The position numbers and the translations under genes are program-made. Under the pieces are notes generated by a model. It was not told the DNA's origin, did not search any database, and saw only the letters and a list, made by a program, of their open reading frames with translations. 64,000 bases of DNA from Betaproteobacteria bacterium (GTDB lineage: Bacteria > Pseudomonadota > Gammaproteobacteria > Burkholderiales > Ga0077523). Positions 43,447-52,435 of the stretch are shown here, in pieces. The stretch spans positions 62,001 through 126,000 of the forward strand of contig JADJPK010000008.1 of the NCBI GenBank assembly GCA_016713305.1, written 5' to 3'. The first letter of the stretch is position 1. Every line of letters starts with the position of its first letter.

Positions 43447-45243
43447 ATGAACACGCAAGCCATGGGAACGCTGGACCGTGACGCGGCGATCACTGCCGCC
43501 ATGGCCGGTGCGACGGCCAACGTCGACTGGCTCACCTCCGACCGCATCGAGGCGCTGACCGGCGGCCATGGGATGCTCAACCTGCCTGTCGTGGCGATTG
43601 CCGACGCGCTGGCCGTGGAAATCCTCCGTGGCACGGACGTGAACGTGAAGTTCGCGAATGCGCAGAGGCAGCCGGTGGACGATCTTCTGGAAAAGGCCAT
43701 CGGCGCGGCACGGGCGGCCGGCGCGGATTCCGCCAACGCAGCCCTGCTTTCCGCGGTGGTGCTGTACCTGGCCGGCGCGCAGGCACAGGTCGGCATTCCC
43801 GCCGGAAACCGCAAGCTCGGCGCGACTGCCCGGATGATCGCCGGCGTCGACCGCTGTGGCGTGGCGGCGATCCCCACGGGAAAGAAGAACAACAAGATCT
43901 CGGGCTTCCCCGCCGTGCAGGCCATCTACGAAGCCATGCGGGCCGGCCAGCTCTCTCCGATTTCGGGCCGCAATGTGCCGGTGGGTGTGGGGGGCGGTCC
44001 CATCTTCGGCCACAGCACTCTGGGCGAGGATGTCGTCTTTCCTGCCATGGCGGAGAACGGGGCGCGCATCGGAACTCAGGCCATGCTGGATGCGCTGGCG
44101 GGTGCGGGCATGCCCGTGGCGGGCCTGACCGCGGCCATGTTCGGTGCCGCGGCGATCCTCGAGATCATCCATCCCGATGCCGACGTGGCGGACCGTTACG
44201 GCCCCTACGGCAAGGTCACGAGCGCGTTCGTCGCCGGGCAGTCCGCTGCCCGCACGGCGGGCCTGCCGGAAATGCTGCATGTCCGGCTCACGGGGGAAGA
44301 GGTGCCGACGGCGCGGCTCATCGGCGACCTCGGACTCATCCTGAAGGACGTGGGCGGCCCGACCGTGATCGGCATGATGGCGCTCGACGAGGTGCTGCAG
44401 CTCTTCGAGGAATTCGCGCGCTACACCGATCCGCCCCTTGGGCACCTGTGCGCCGACGCCGTGGTCGCGTTCCGGTCACTCATCGTCCCGGGAGCCGACC
44501 CCAGAGATGTGGCGCGCCGTCTGGCGGACGCGCGCCTCGCCACGTCCATCGACCCGGACACCACGATCACCGCGATGAACATCGTGGCCCGCAAGGCCAT
44601 GCAGGTGCGGCGGGGGCCGGTGTCCGACGCGCTGCTGGCCGCCTCGACGCCCCTGGCCACCGCTGCGCTGTACCGGCGCGCGGCCCTGGCGCACGACCGG
44701 CTTGCGGCAGGCGTTCCGCTGGCAGAAGTGGTCGAGGAACTCGACCGGTCCCGGCTCACGACCATCTGCGCTCGCCTGAGTGCCCGGCAAAGCACGGCGC
44801 TGCGCAAGAGCGTGACGATCACGGTCGATCGCGTCGCTGCCGGCGCCCGTCGCGACAGCAAGATGGCGCGCAGGTGGCTGGCGTTCGATCCTGCCATCGA
44901 CGTTTCCATCACCGTCGAGGGGGTCACGACGCATCTTCGGGGCTTCGTGAACGACGTCGTGCCTGCCGTGGTGAAGGGAGAACGCAGCGACGTCGCCTGG
45001 GCGGTTCCGCTGGTGGCTCCCGCCGTGGGGGAGATCCTCGTGGCCGGCAACGTCATCACCAACGTGACGGTACCCGCGGCCATGGCGGCGGTGCTGGGCA
45101 TCGAGTCCGTCGAATCGGCCGCAGAAAGCGCCGTGAACGCGGCTTTCCTGAGTGCCGGAATACCCGGCGCCAAGGCCCGCGCGGAGAGTGCCGCGACCAT
45201 GGCGCGGGACATCGCCACGGCCATGGCGGGCGGCGGTCGATGA
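43447..45243 (+). CDS. unrecognised 598-residue protein coupled to a LarC-like gene
   Basis: I do not recognise this protein. It is rich in Ala, Val and Gly with few aromatics, no signal peptide and no long membrane helix. Notable stretches are NRKLGATARMIAGVDRCGVA near 120-139, GKKNNKISGFPAVQA near 144-158, a glycine-histidine loop VGVGGGPIFGHSTLGEDVVF near 179-198 and FVAGQSAARTAGLP near 260-273. The conserved-looking lysines, histidine and glycine loop suggest an enzyme or cofactor-assembly factor. Its TGA overlaps the start of the LarC C-terminal-domain-like gene (ATGA), so the two products are probably made and used together, which hints at nickel or nickel-pincer cofactor chemistry. Confidence 0.75.
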   Translation: MNTQAMGTLDRDAAITAAMAGATANVDWLTSDRIEALTGGHGMLNLPVVAIADALAVEILRGTDVNVKFANAQRQPVDDLLEKAIGAARAAGADSANAALLSAVVLYLAGAQAQVGIPAGNRKLGATARMIAGVDRCGVAAIPTGKKNNKISGFPAVQAIYEAMRAGQLSPISGRNVPVGVGGGPIFGHSTLGEDVVFPAMAENGARIGTQAMLDALAGAGMPVAGLTAAMFGAAAILEIIHPDADVADRYGPYGKVTSAFVAGQSAARTAGLPEMLHVRLTGEEVPTARLIGDLGLILKDVGGPTVIGMMALDEVLQLFEEFARYTDPPLGHLCADAVVAFRSLIVPGADPRDVARRLADARLATSIDPDTTITAMNIVARKAMQVRRGPVSDALLAASTPLATAALYRRAALAHDRLAAGVPLAEVVEELDRSRLTTICARLSARQSTALRKSVTITVDRVAAGARRDSKMARRWLAFDPAIDVSITVEGVTTHLRGFVNDVVPAVVKGERSDVAWAVPLVAPAVGEILVAGNVITNVTVPAAMAAVLGIESVESAAESAVNAAFLSAGIPGAKARAESAATMARDIATAMAGGGR

Positions 45244-45746
45244 GCCGCCAGATCCTGATCCTTGCGCAGGTCGACGATGCCTCGGGCGAAGTGCTGCAGG
45301 ACGTCGCCGAACGGTTGCACGGGCTGGGTGCGCGGAATCTGCAGATCCTCGCCAGCGTGGGCAAGAAGGCACGGCCTGCCCATGTCCTGCTCATCGATGC
45401 CGACGAGACGCTGGAGGAAGAGATCGCGCTGCTGCTGGGGATCGAACTGGGCCTGTGGGGATACCGGGTGCTCGAATCGCGTCATCGCCACTTCGAGATC
45501 GTCAAGGAACGCAGGCACGCCGTGGTGCGGATGGGCAAGGTCGAGGCGAGTGCATCGGTGGGCGTGAAGCGGATCAGTTCCGGCGGCCGGCTTCTGGGCC
45601 TCAAGGTGGAACACGACGATCTCGCGGCACTGCGTGACAAGCTCGAATCGTGTGGCGAGCGGGTGGCGCTCCCGAGACTGCGGGCTGCCCTGGAGGAAGG
45701 GCTGCGTGAGATCTCCGATGGTGGGCCGCTGGAAGTCAGCCTTTAG
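45240..45746 (+). CDS. LarC C-terminal-domain-like (nickel insertion-type) protein
   Basis: A 168-residue protein resembling the C-terminal (LarC2) half of the nickel-pincer cofactor protein LarC. Resemblances are the opening VDDASGEVLQDVAERLHGLG, corresponding to the DDM-x-E-x-L-x-x-VMERL segment, a KKARPAHVLL strand and the LWGYRVLESRHRHFEIVKER region. The LarC1 half is absent here, and I see no larA, larB or larE in the window. LarC inserts nickel into a pyridinium dithiocarboxylate precursor. A stand-alone LarC2 could deliver metal to the upstream unknown protein. The call rests on pattern likeness only. Confidence 0.6.
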   Translation: MSRQILILAQVDDASGEVLQDVAERLHGLGARNLQILASVGKKARPAHVLLIDADETLEEEIALLLGIELGLWGYRVLESRHRHFEIVKERRHAVVRMGKVEASASVGVKRISSGGRLLGLKVEHDDLAALRDKLESCGERVALPRLRAALEEGLREISDGGPLEVSL

Positions 45747-45775
45747 CCAACCGGGCCGGACGTGGTTCCGGAAGT

Positions 45776-45805
45776 GAGAACCGTTCTCTGTTCGTGTATT
45801 TTTTT
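45776..45805 (+). terminator. weak hairpin followed by a T-run
   Basis: GAGAAC-C-GTTCTC (45776-45788) followed after ten bases by seven T residues (45799-45805). The stem is short and the T-run displaced, so confidence is low; it would separate the LarC-like operon from the PEP-CTERM gene. A TGACGCGTCA palindrome follows at 45818-45827. Confidence 0.3.
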
Positions 45806-45941
45806 CCCACAATTCCTTGACGCGTCAGTTCATGGCGTGGAAAAATTGCCCCCGTAGATGACCGGCTGAGGGGACCAAGACCGGCATCGCGCGCGCACTC
45901 TTCCGAGAGGCGCGTCCGTCGCACCACCAGGGGATTCCTTC

Positions 45942-47063
45942 ATGAGACCACTTCTGTTGTCCGTTGCAGTCGCGACCGCGCTGGCCGGATCGCTTTCCAC
46001 CGCACATGCCGTCAACACCGTGGGTTCGCTGAGCAACTTCGATGCAATCAACGATACCGGTGGCGAGACCATCGGCTTCGAGATCGAGATCGAGGACATC
46101 CACAGTTCCGACGTGCTGTACACCTTCGGTGGACCGTACAGCCGATACGGAGACCCCACCGTCCACGCCAACGGAACGGGGACCGGTGCCATCGTGCGCT
46201 GGGTGGCGGGCTGGGATTCGGCCTCGTCCACTTTCAAGGACATCCTGGGTGGCCACGGGACACCGATCGCACCGGCCGGCATTTCGCCGGGCGGACACGA
46301 CTGCTACAGCGGCGGACCGGTGGGCAACTATCTGTCGAGCGGCTGTGAGCACTTCGGCATAAGTCTCGGGGCGCCGCAGGGCGCCACGACGTACCGCTGG
46401 CTGGTCGCCGATGTCGCCAACCCGGGCAGCTTCGTGGGTGGCAACAACGTTCGCCTGCCCGCGCCGATCTTCAACGTCACCCCCAATGCGGATCCTGCGC
46501 AGGCTCCCGTCGTTCAGGCCGTGATTCCGGCGCCCATCCCCGAGAACGAAGTGGAAGGTGGAGAAGGCCGCTACAGCGATGCCTTCTGGATGAAGCGCAT
46601 CAAGACCTCCGTGGAAACCGAAGACGAGCTGAAGCTCGAACAGCTCCTCAACGGCGACGACCCCAACATGCTGTTCAACGTCGAAACCGAGACCGAGTAC
46701 GAGTGGTACCTCATGCAGAGCAAGAACGGGGTGCTGGATTCCGGGGAGCACGTGATGGACATCAAGCCCGGGAACGGCAAGAAGTCCGTGGCCATCCGTT
46801 ACGAGTTCTACGAGTTCGGGGGCACGTACGATCCGGAGAGTCACGAGGCTTGGTGCAGTGATGAGGCCAACTGCGAAGACCTCGGGCTGAACGGCGCCGA
46901 CATGACCGACGACGACGTCGCTCCCTACCGCGGTGCCTATCTTGGCGCCCAGATGGCCGGCGTGAACCTCGTGCCCGTGCCCGAGCCGGAGACATGGGCC
47001 ATGCTGGGACTGGGCTTCCTGTTCATGGCCGGACGCCTTCACTCGGTTCGCAAGCGGCGCTGA
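45942..47063 (+). CDS. PEP-CTERM exported protein of unknown function
   Basis: A 373-residue protein with a signal peptide (LLLSVAVATALAGSLSTAHA) and a C-terminal PEP-CTERM sorting signal (VPVPEPETWAMLGLGFLFMA then RKRR). It would be exported, processed by an exosortase and released or anchored with the exopolysaccharide matrix. No exosortase gene lies in this window. The middle is low-aromatic, acidic beta-rich sequence with an acidic DDDV segment. No domain recognised. It ends 21 bases before a strong terminator. Confidence 0.85.
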   Translation: MRPLLLSVAVATALAGSLSTAHAVNTVGSLSNFDAINDTGGETIGFEIEIEDIHSSDVLYTFGGPYSRYGDPTVHANGTGTGAIVRWVAGWDSASSTFKDILGGHGTPIAPAGISPGGHDCYSGGPVGNYLSSGCEHFGISLGAPQGATTYRWLVADVANPGSFVGGNNVRLPAPIFNVTPNADPAQAPVVQAVIPAPIPENEVEGGEGRYSDAFWMKRIKTSVETEDELKLEQLLNGDDPNMLFNVETETEYEWYLMQSKNGVLDSGEHVMDIKPGNGKKSVAIRYEFYEFGGTYDPESHEAWCSDEANCEDLGLNGADMTDDDVAPYRGAYLGAQMAGVNLVPVPEPETWAMLGLGFLFMAGRLHSVRKRR

Positions 47064-47084
47064 AACGCCGGAGGCTCCCTCCTG

Positions 47085-47112
47085 GAAACGGGCACCCGCG
47101 GGTGCCCGTTTC
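47085..47112 (+). terminator. strong hairpin terminator after the PEP-CTERM gene
   Basis: Perfect 14-base arms, GAAACGGGCACCCG and CGGGTGCCCGTTTC, abut with no spacer (effective loop four bases), followed by GCTTTCCC. It is the most stable hairpin noted in the window. Confidence 0.8.
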
Positions 47113-47313
47113 GCTTTCCCGAAGGGGCGAGTCGTGTGGTTCTTTCGGATCACGCTGCCGAAGCAGGCTGGTCATCAGCCTTACATCCTGGCCCTTGAAA
47201 CTCAACGAGGACGCGCGCCCGTTGCCGCCTCGGACGACCGACGTCCCGAGCGGCTCTCCGCGAAGCGTTTGCAGCAGCAAGCCTCCATCAGCCAGCTCAA
47301 GGGAAGGAAGACC

Positions 47314-48771
47314 ATGAACAAACTCCACGTTGCCGTTCTCATGGCATTGGCGTCGCAAGCCAATGCAGCCACGACTTACTTCGACAGTTTCACGCCGCTC
47401 ACGGGCACCATCGCTGCCGGCAGCCTGCCGGAAGCGGAGCCCTTCCGTCTTTCGTCGCCGAACTTCTCCCAGGTCACCATCGCCGATCGCGCCACGCAGA
47501 ACTCCCTCGTCCCGGCGTCCAATTCCGGCAACTGGGACATGCAGACGGCGAACGAGACGGGCCCGGATGCGGGACGTTACCTGTTCACGCCGTTCGAGAC
47601 GAACACGGCTGGCGTGCAACGGATCGACTTGTGGGATGCCAACTACAACACCCGCACGGTGACCATCGTCGCCCCCGGCACGCAGAGCTTCGTTGCCGGC
47701 GACGCTTCCCGTTGGACGCCGTGGGGCAGCTACCTGACCGCCGAGGAGTCATGGGGAACGGGTAGCAGCCGTGGCCGCCTGTTCGAAGTCACGAATCCGA
47801 CGACGGCCGGCGCCAACGGCGGCAATTTCGTCGTTCGCAACGTCATTCCCCGCACCTCTCACGAAGGACTGGCGTTCGACAAGAGCAACACCATGTACTA
47901 CATCGACGAGCTGAACGGCGGCTCGGTCTACAAGTACGTTTCGAACACCCCCAACGCCACCAACGGCGACGACTACTTCGCCTCCGGTCAGAGTTTCGTG
48001 ATGCGAGTGGGCGACGGTGCCGCCTTCGGCGGGACGGGCTCGGCAAGCTGGATCGCGATTACCGACACCAACGGCGCCGGTCTTGCCGGCACGGTCTCGG
48101 CCAGCGTGCCGGTCAATCCGGCGAATCCCGGTGAAGGTTCGATCACGATCGTCGACGCACGGGCCACGGCGGACGTGGGTCGCAACGGCAACCTGGGTGC
48201 CGAGATCGCCAACCCGACCACCAGCTTCCTGGGCACGGAATACAACCGGCCGGAGGACCTGGAGATTCAGGACCGCGCCGACGGTTCGCAGGCGATCTAC
48301 TTCACGACGACCGACACGCATCAGGTCTTCTCGATGATCCTCGGCACCGACGGCAGCACGACCGTCAAGCTGTTCGCAGACCGCAACACCCTCGACATGG
48401 CGACGGGTCTCGCGGTAGGCAACACCTTCTCCAACCCCGACAACCTGGCGATCGACGCCGAAGGCAACATCTACATCATCGAGGACAACCCGGGCGGCCG
48501 TGCCGACATCTGGTTCGCCAAGGATGCGGATCGCGACGGTGTGGCCGAATCCGTCGGCATGTGGGCCACGCTGAGCACCGCGGGTGCGGAACCCACGGGT
48601 CTGTACTTCGACAAGTTCAACCCGAATGTCGCCTACGTGAACGTGCAGCATCCCGACTCCGACATCGACCGCACGATCCAGATCACGGCCGTTCCCGAGC
48701 CCGAGACGTATGCCCTGATGGCCGCTGGCCTGGGGATCCTCGGATTCGCCGCCCGTCGTCGCAAGCAGTAA
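47314..48771 (+). CDS. PEP-CTERM protein with DUF839/PhoX-like beta-propeller
   Basis: A 485-residue exported protein. Signal peptide (VAVLMALASQANAA), then DUF839/PhoX-like motifs: TGPDAGRYLFTPFE, RWTPWGSYLTAEESWG, NVIPRTSHEGLAFD, MYYIDELNGGSVYKYV and SNPDNLAIDAEGNIYIIEDN. The C-terminus is VPEPETYALMAAGLGILGFA plus RRRK, a PEP-CTERM signal. Start ATG 47314 with GGGAAGGAAG upstream. PhoX relatives bind calcium and iron and act as phosphatases; catalytic equivalence is not shown here. It is closely related to the gene at 50871. A hairpin terminator follows. Confidence 0.87.
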   Translation: MNKLHVAVLMALASQANAATTYFDSFTPLTGTIAAGSLPEAEPFRLSSPNFSQVTIADRATQNSLVPASNSGNWDMQTANETGPDAGRYLFTPFETNTAGVQRIDLWDANYNTRTVTIVAPGTQSFVAGDASRWTPWGSYLTAEESWGTGSSRGRLFEVTNPTTAGANGGNFVVRNVIPRTSHEGLAFDKSNTMYYIDELNGGSVYKYVSNTPNATNGDDYFASGQSFVMRVGDGAAFGGTGSASWIAITDTNGAGLAGTVSASVPVNPANPGEGSITIVDARATADVGRNGNLGAEIANPTTSFLGTEYNRPEDLEIQDRADGSQAIYFTTTDTHQVFSMILGTDGSTTVKLFADRNTLDMATGLAVGNTFSNPDNLAIDAEGNIYIIEDNPGGRADIWFAKDADRDGVAESVGMWATLSTAGAEPTGLYFDKFNPNVAYVNVQHPDSDIDRTIQITAVPEPETYALMAAGLGILGFAARRRKQ

Positions 48772-48782
48772 GAGCCGTCAGC

Positions 48783-48820
48783 AACACGGAATTTCGCCTC
48801 GCGAGGCGAAGTTCCGTGTT
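48783..48820 (+). terminator. long hairpin terminator after the DUF839 PEP-CTERM gene
   Basis: AACACGGAA (48783-48791) pairs with TTCCGTGTT (48812-48820). Inside it TTCGCCTC pairs with GAGGCGAA around a GC loop, with one T/G wobble between the two stems. Confidence 0.75.
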
Positions 48821-48906
48821 CGCACGAACTACTAGAAGCGCAGCCAGCCAGCGCCTGACCGCCTGTCGGTGGGCCAGCCAGCAAGACGCGGAATACAGGA
48901 GAGACC

Positions 48907-50268
48907 ATGAAGACCATTCCTGGCCGGCTTGCCGTGGTAGCGGCCGCCGTGCAGATCCTCTACTCGGCCGGTACTTTCGCGGCCGGGCCCAATGCGTACG
49001 TCCAGACCAATCTGGTCGCCAACGACGCCAAGTACAACCCCACCGCGTTCGTCGATCCGTATCTGCTCAACCCCTGGGGAATCGCCCTGCGCCCTCCCGG
49101 CGCTGGCGGGCATTTCTGGACAAGCAATGCCGGCAGCGGAACGACGACCACCTATATCGGCGATGTCCCCGGTGTTCCGTTGTACCAGGACGGCCTGAAG
49201 GTGGTGCCCATCGTGACATCCGAGCGAGATCTGCTGGACCTGGGAGGCAGTCAGGGACCGACCGACGGGATTGCACAAGTGACCGGCCAGGTCTACAACG
49301 CCGCGAGTGACTTCGCGGGTCAGCCCATGGAATTCCACGTGAGCGGTCCCGCCATCAACTATTCGAACGGTTCCTCCTACGGTATCGATTCCGGCTCCGC
49401 CAAGTTCATCTTCGTCACTCAGGACGGCACCATCAACGCGTGGCGGACGAAGACGGACCCCGGCATGCTGGAGGCTGTTGTCATCAAGGACTACTCGACG
49501 ATCGACCCGGCCGCACAAGGGCTGCGCGCATTGCCGGGTTTCAACGGGGTCGCCATGACCACGGATCGCTGGACGACGGATTCGCAGGGAAACAAGGTTG
49601 CGGACAACCGCCTCTATGTAGCGGATTTCGCGAACGGCCGGATCATGACGTTCGACAACCAGTGGAACGACATCAGCGCGCCCGGCATGTTCGAACGGCC
49701 CGATGGTCTGGGTGTCAACTACATGCCGTTCAATGTCCAGCAGCTTTCGGACGGCCGGATCTACGTCGCCTGGGCAGAGAATTCCTACGAGATCGACGAG
49801 CCCACCGAAGAGATTCCGGGTGCCGGTTTCGGTCGTATCGCCGCCTACGACCGGAACGGCAATCTGCTGCAGGACTACTCCGATCACGATCTGCTGAACG
49901 CGCCCTGGGGCATGGCGATCGCGCCGCAGGGCTTCGGCGCATTCAGCGGAGCACTGCTGATCGCCAACTTCGGTGACGGGACCATCGCGGCCTACAACCT
50001 CGAGACCGGCGAGGAACTCGGTTACCTTCGCGACGCGGACGGAAACGTGATCAGCATCGATGGGATCTGGGGGCTCACGTTCGGCAACGGCTGGTCGCTG
50101 GGCAAGGCGGACAGCCTTTACTTCACGGCCGGACCGAACGAGGAGCGGGATGGAATCTTCGGAAAACTGGAAGTTGCCGCAGTGCCCGAACCCGAGACCT
50201 ACGCGATGATGGGCGCGGGTCTGGGACTCATCGCGATGCTTCGCGTGCGTCGCCGCCGGGCCAGCTAG
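48907..50268 (+). CDS. TIGR03118-type PEP-CTERM beta-propeller protein
   Basis: A 453-residue exported protein with signal peptide (LAVVAAAVQILYSAGTFAAG). The family opening is YVQTNLVAND followed by DPYLLNPWGIALRP and FWTSNAGSGTTTTYIGD. Six or so propeller blades follow, with RLYVADFANGRIMTFDNQW, RPDGLGVNYMPFNVQ and LNAPWGMAIAPQGFG. PEP-CTERM tail VPEPETYAMMGAGLGLIAML plus RVRRRR. It is predicted to be surface or matrix associated. The biochemical role is unknown. Followed by a canonical Rho-independent terminator. Confidence 0.85.
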   Translation: MKTIPGRLAVVAAAVQILYSAGTFAAGPNAYVQTNLVANDAKYNPTAFVDPYLLNPWGIALRPPGAGGHFWTSNAGSGTTTTYIGDVPGVPLYQDGLKVVPIVTSERDLLDLGGSQGPTDGIAQVTGQVYNAASDFAGQPMEFHVSGPAINYSNGSSYGIDSGSAKFIFVTQDGTINAWRTKTDPGMLEAVVIKDYSTIDPAAQGLRALPGFNGVAMTTDRWTTDSQGNKVADNRLYVADFANGRIMTFDNQWNDISAPGMFERPDGLGVNYMPFNVQQLSDGRIYVAWAENSYEIDEPTEEIPGAGFGRIAAYDRNGNLLQDYSDHDLLNAPWGMAIAPQGFGAFSGALLIANFGDGTIAAYNLETGEELGYLRDADGNVISIDGIWGLTFGNGWSLGKADSLYFTAGPNEERDGIFGKLEVAAVPEPETYAMMGAGLGLIAMLRVRRRRAS

Positions 50269-50309
50269 TCGCCGGTACTTGCGAGGCGGCGTTTCCCCTC
50301 GATGCGATG

Positions 50310-50338
50310 GGCCGCGACCTTCAGGTCGCGGCCTTTTT
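50310..50338 (+). terminator. Rho-independent terminator
   Basis: GGCCGCGACC-TTCA-GGTCGCGGCC followed by TTTTT. It closely resembles the terminator at 52329-52358, which also sits between a PEP-CTERM gene and a solute-binding-protein sequence. Confidence 0.9.
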
Positions 50339-50402
50339 CATTGCAGGTCCGGTCGGGGGGCTTGCCATGACCGGGCTCCCCTCGACTGGAACCGCGCTGA
50401 GC

Positions 50403-50625
50403 GCGCCGGCGGCGCAACGTTTGGTATCTCGAAGCAGGCCAGGATCGTCTTCAGCACGCCGTTCTCCGCGCACTGGGCGGTCCTCGCTTGGAGGTGCTCG
50501 CGCCAGGGCTTCTCGGACGCGTTCACGGCACAGGTGACTTGCCAGTCACCGGCCATCTTCTTCGTCAGGAGGACTCCAGCAGGTAGATCTCCTTCTCGCG
50601 ATCGTCGCGTCTTGCATCCTGATCC
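50403..50625 (-). pseudogene. decayed C-terminal fragment of a solute-binding protein gene
   Basis: On the minus strand the broken frames read EKEIYLLESS, then NASEKPWREHLQARTAQ and NGVLKTILACFEIPNVAPP. These match EKEIILLESF, KASEKPWREYLEARIAQ and NGTLKTILAGYGIPYVAPS at the end of the intact gene at 52436-53383. The DNA aligns well over the same stretch (shared GGCCAGGATCGTCTTCAG). The rest of the gene is missing. It is therefore the remnant of a duplication of a PEP-CTERM gene, terminator and binding-protein unit. The remainder of the gap to 50870 shows no coding frame. Confidence 0.8.
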
Positions 50626-50870
50626 GTACGGATTGTCCTTTCCCCGCCAGCGAATTCACCGGCAGGTAACAACCGCCTATCAGACTCGGTACCCGCAGTT
50701 CCGGCTGTTCCCTGAGCGGGGGGCGGCTCTGACGCGTCTTTGCCCCGTAGACGGAATCCGTCGTCAGGGCGATGGGACGCAAACGCTTCCACTCGCAATC
50801 GATTTTCACACCCACCCGACATCCGGCAGACATGCGTGACTGCGCGGATGTGGCAAGAGGAGAGGTCCAT

Positions 50871-52292
50871 ATGTTCCAACGTAAAGGGATCGCGCTGGCC
50901 GTTGCCGGCGCCCTGATGTCCATCGCCGGCGGCGCCCATGCCGCCAACACCTACTTCGACAACTTCACGCCGCTGGCCGCCTCGGCGGGTCCGATCCCGG
51001 TCAACGGCGCCGGTGAAGCCACGCCGATCACCCTGTCCAGCCCCAACTTCAGCCAGATGAGCATTGCCGATCGCACGACGCAGCTCGGCGCCGGCCAGTT
51101 CAACAGCGGCAACTGGGACATGAATACCGTGAACACCAATGGCCCAGACGCTGGCCGCTACCTGTTCACCGTCTATGAGACCGATCGTTCGGGCATCCAG
51201 CGTATCGACCTCACCACCAACACGGCCCGCACCCTTTGGTTCAGCCCGGCCGCTGCGCCGGCGCTCAACAGCCATGTGGCCTTCGATGCGTCCTTCTGGA
51301 CTCCGTGGGGCACCTACATCACCGCGGAAGAATCCTGGGGTAGTCAGCCGCAGCCCTACGGCCGTCTGTTCGAAGTCACGAACCCGCTGAAGGCCTCCGG
51401 AACCGTCGATGTCGTGCACCGGAACATCATCCCGCGCACGTCGCACGAAGGCATCCAGTTCGACAGCGCCAACAACATGTACTTCATCGACGAGCTGAAC
51501 GGCGGCACGGTGTTCAAGTACACGTCCATGACGCCGACGAACGGCCAGACCTACTTCAGCGCCGGGCAGACGTCTGTCCTGCGCGTGGGTGATGGCTTCA
51601 CGCCGAACGCCACGGGCGCCCTAACGTGGGTCCCGATCACCGATGCGGCTGGCGATCCGTTGGCGAACTCGGTGGTGATCACCGATCCGAATGGCGTAAC
51701 CTCCGTGGACGGTCGCGCGTCGGCCGATGTGGCAGCCCTCAAGGGCACAGACTACCAGCGTCCGGAAGACCTGCAGATTCAGAACGCGGGCGGGGTGGAG
51801 CGTCTGTACATGGCGACGACGACCACCAACGAGGTCTACAGCCTCGATCTGACCACCCAGCAGATCTCCGTTTTCATCAACCGCGACACGATCGACCTCG
51901 CCACCGGCGCTGCTGTCGGCAATGCCCTGACGAGCCCCGACAACCTGGCCGTCGACTCCGAAGGCAACATCTACATCGTCGAAGACCGCAACGGTGGTGT
52001 CGACGACGACATCTGGTTTGCCAAGGACCTCAACAAGGACGGCGACCTGCTCGACGCCGGCGAAGGGATCGGCCGCTGGGCTTCCAACGGCACGCAGGGT
52101 TCCGAGTTCACGGGTCTGTACTTTGACCCGATGAACCCGAACCGTGCCTGGGTGAACATCCAGCATCCGGCCAGCGGTGTCGATCGCACCATCGAAATCA
52201 CCGCCGTGCCCGAACCCGAGACCTACGCCATGATGGGCGCCGGCCTCGGCCTGATGGCGCTCCTGCGCGGCCGCCGTCGCAGCGTCAAGTAA
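50871..52292 (+). CDS. PEP-CTERM protein with DUF839/PhoX-like beta-propeller
   Basis: A 473-residue paralogue of the gene at 47314. Signal peptide (ALAVAGALMSIAGGAHAAN), TYFDNFTPLAA, GPDAGRYLFTVYETDRSGIQ, WTPWGTYITAEESWGSQ, RTSHEGIQFD and YFIDELNGGTVFKY are all shared in order. The tail is VPEPETYAMMGAGLGLMALL with RGRRR, nearly identical to that of the TIGR03118 protein at 48907, suggesting tail exchange or strong selection. ATG 50871 has AGAGGAGAGG upstream. Exported and exosortase-processed; enzymatic role not shown. Confidence 0.87.
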   Translation: MFQRKGIALAVAGALMSIAGGAHAANTYFDNFTPLAASAGPIPVNGAGEATPITLSSPNFSQMSIADRTTQLGAGQFNSGNWDMNTVNTNGPDAGRYLFTVYETDRSGIQRIDLTTNTARTLWFSPAAAPALNSHVAFDASFWTPWGTYITAEESWGSQPQPYGRLFEVTNPLKASGTVDVVHRNIIPRTSHEGIQFDSANNMYFIDELNGGTVFKYTSMTPTNGQTYFSAGQTSVLRVGDGFTPNATGALTWVPITDAAGDPLANSVVITDPNGVTSVDGRASADVAALKGTDYQRPEDLQIQNAGGVERLYMATTTTNEVYSLDLTTQQISVFINRDTIDLATGAAVGNALTSPDNLAVDSEGNIYIVEDRNGGVDDDIWFAKDLNKDGDLLDAGEGIGRWASNGTQGSEFTGLYFDPMNPNRAWVNIQHPASGVDRTIEITAVPEPETYAMMGAGLGLMALLRGRRRSVK

Positions 52293-52328
52293 TCGAAGTT
52301 CGCAAGCTGTAGTCTGTTCGACTCCATT

Positions 52329-52358
52329 GGCCGCGATCGCAAGATCGCGGCCTTTTTT
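52329..52358 (+). terminator. Rho-independent terminator
   Basis: GGCCGCGATC-GCAA-GATCGCGGCC followed by TTTTTT, between the rightward PEP-CTERM gene and the leftward solute-binding protein gene. Its stem starts with the same GGCCGCGA as the terminator at 50310. Confidence 0.9.
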
Positions 52359-52435
52359 CTTTCGAGGGTGGGAACAACGGCATCTCGGACCTGGCGCTGC
52401 GCAAAGCCGGAAGGGCTGCTTGCAGCAGCAGGCCG

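Noticed and set aside
45818..45850. Possible sigma-54 promoter before the first PEP-CTERM gene
   Set aside because: TGGCGTGG...TTGC is present but the GG-to-GC spacing is 12 instead of 10, so it does not fit the -24/-12 consensus.
52396..52432. GCGCAAAGCCGG considered as a second GEMM riboswitch
   Set aside because: Only the CAAAGCC part matches; the GGGCAAACC and GAAA-loop elements are missing on either strand nearby.
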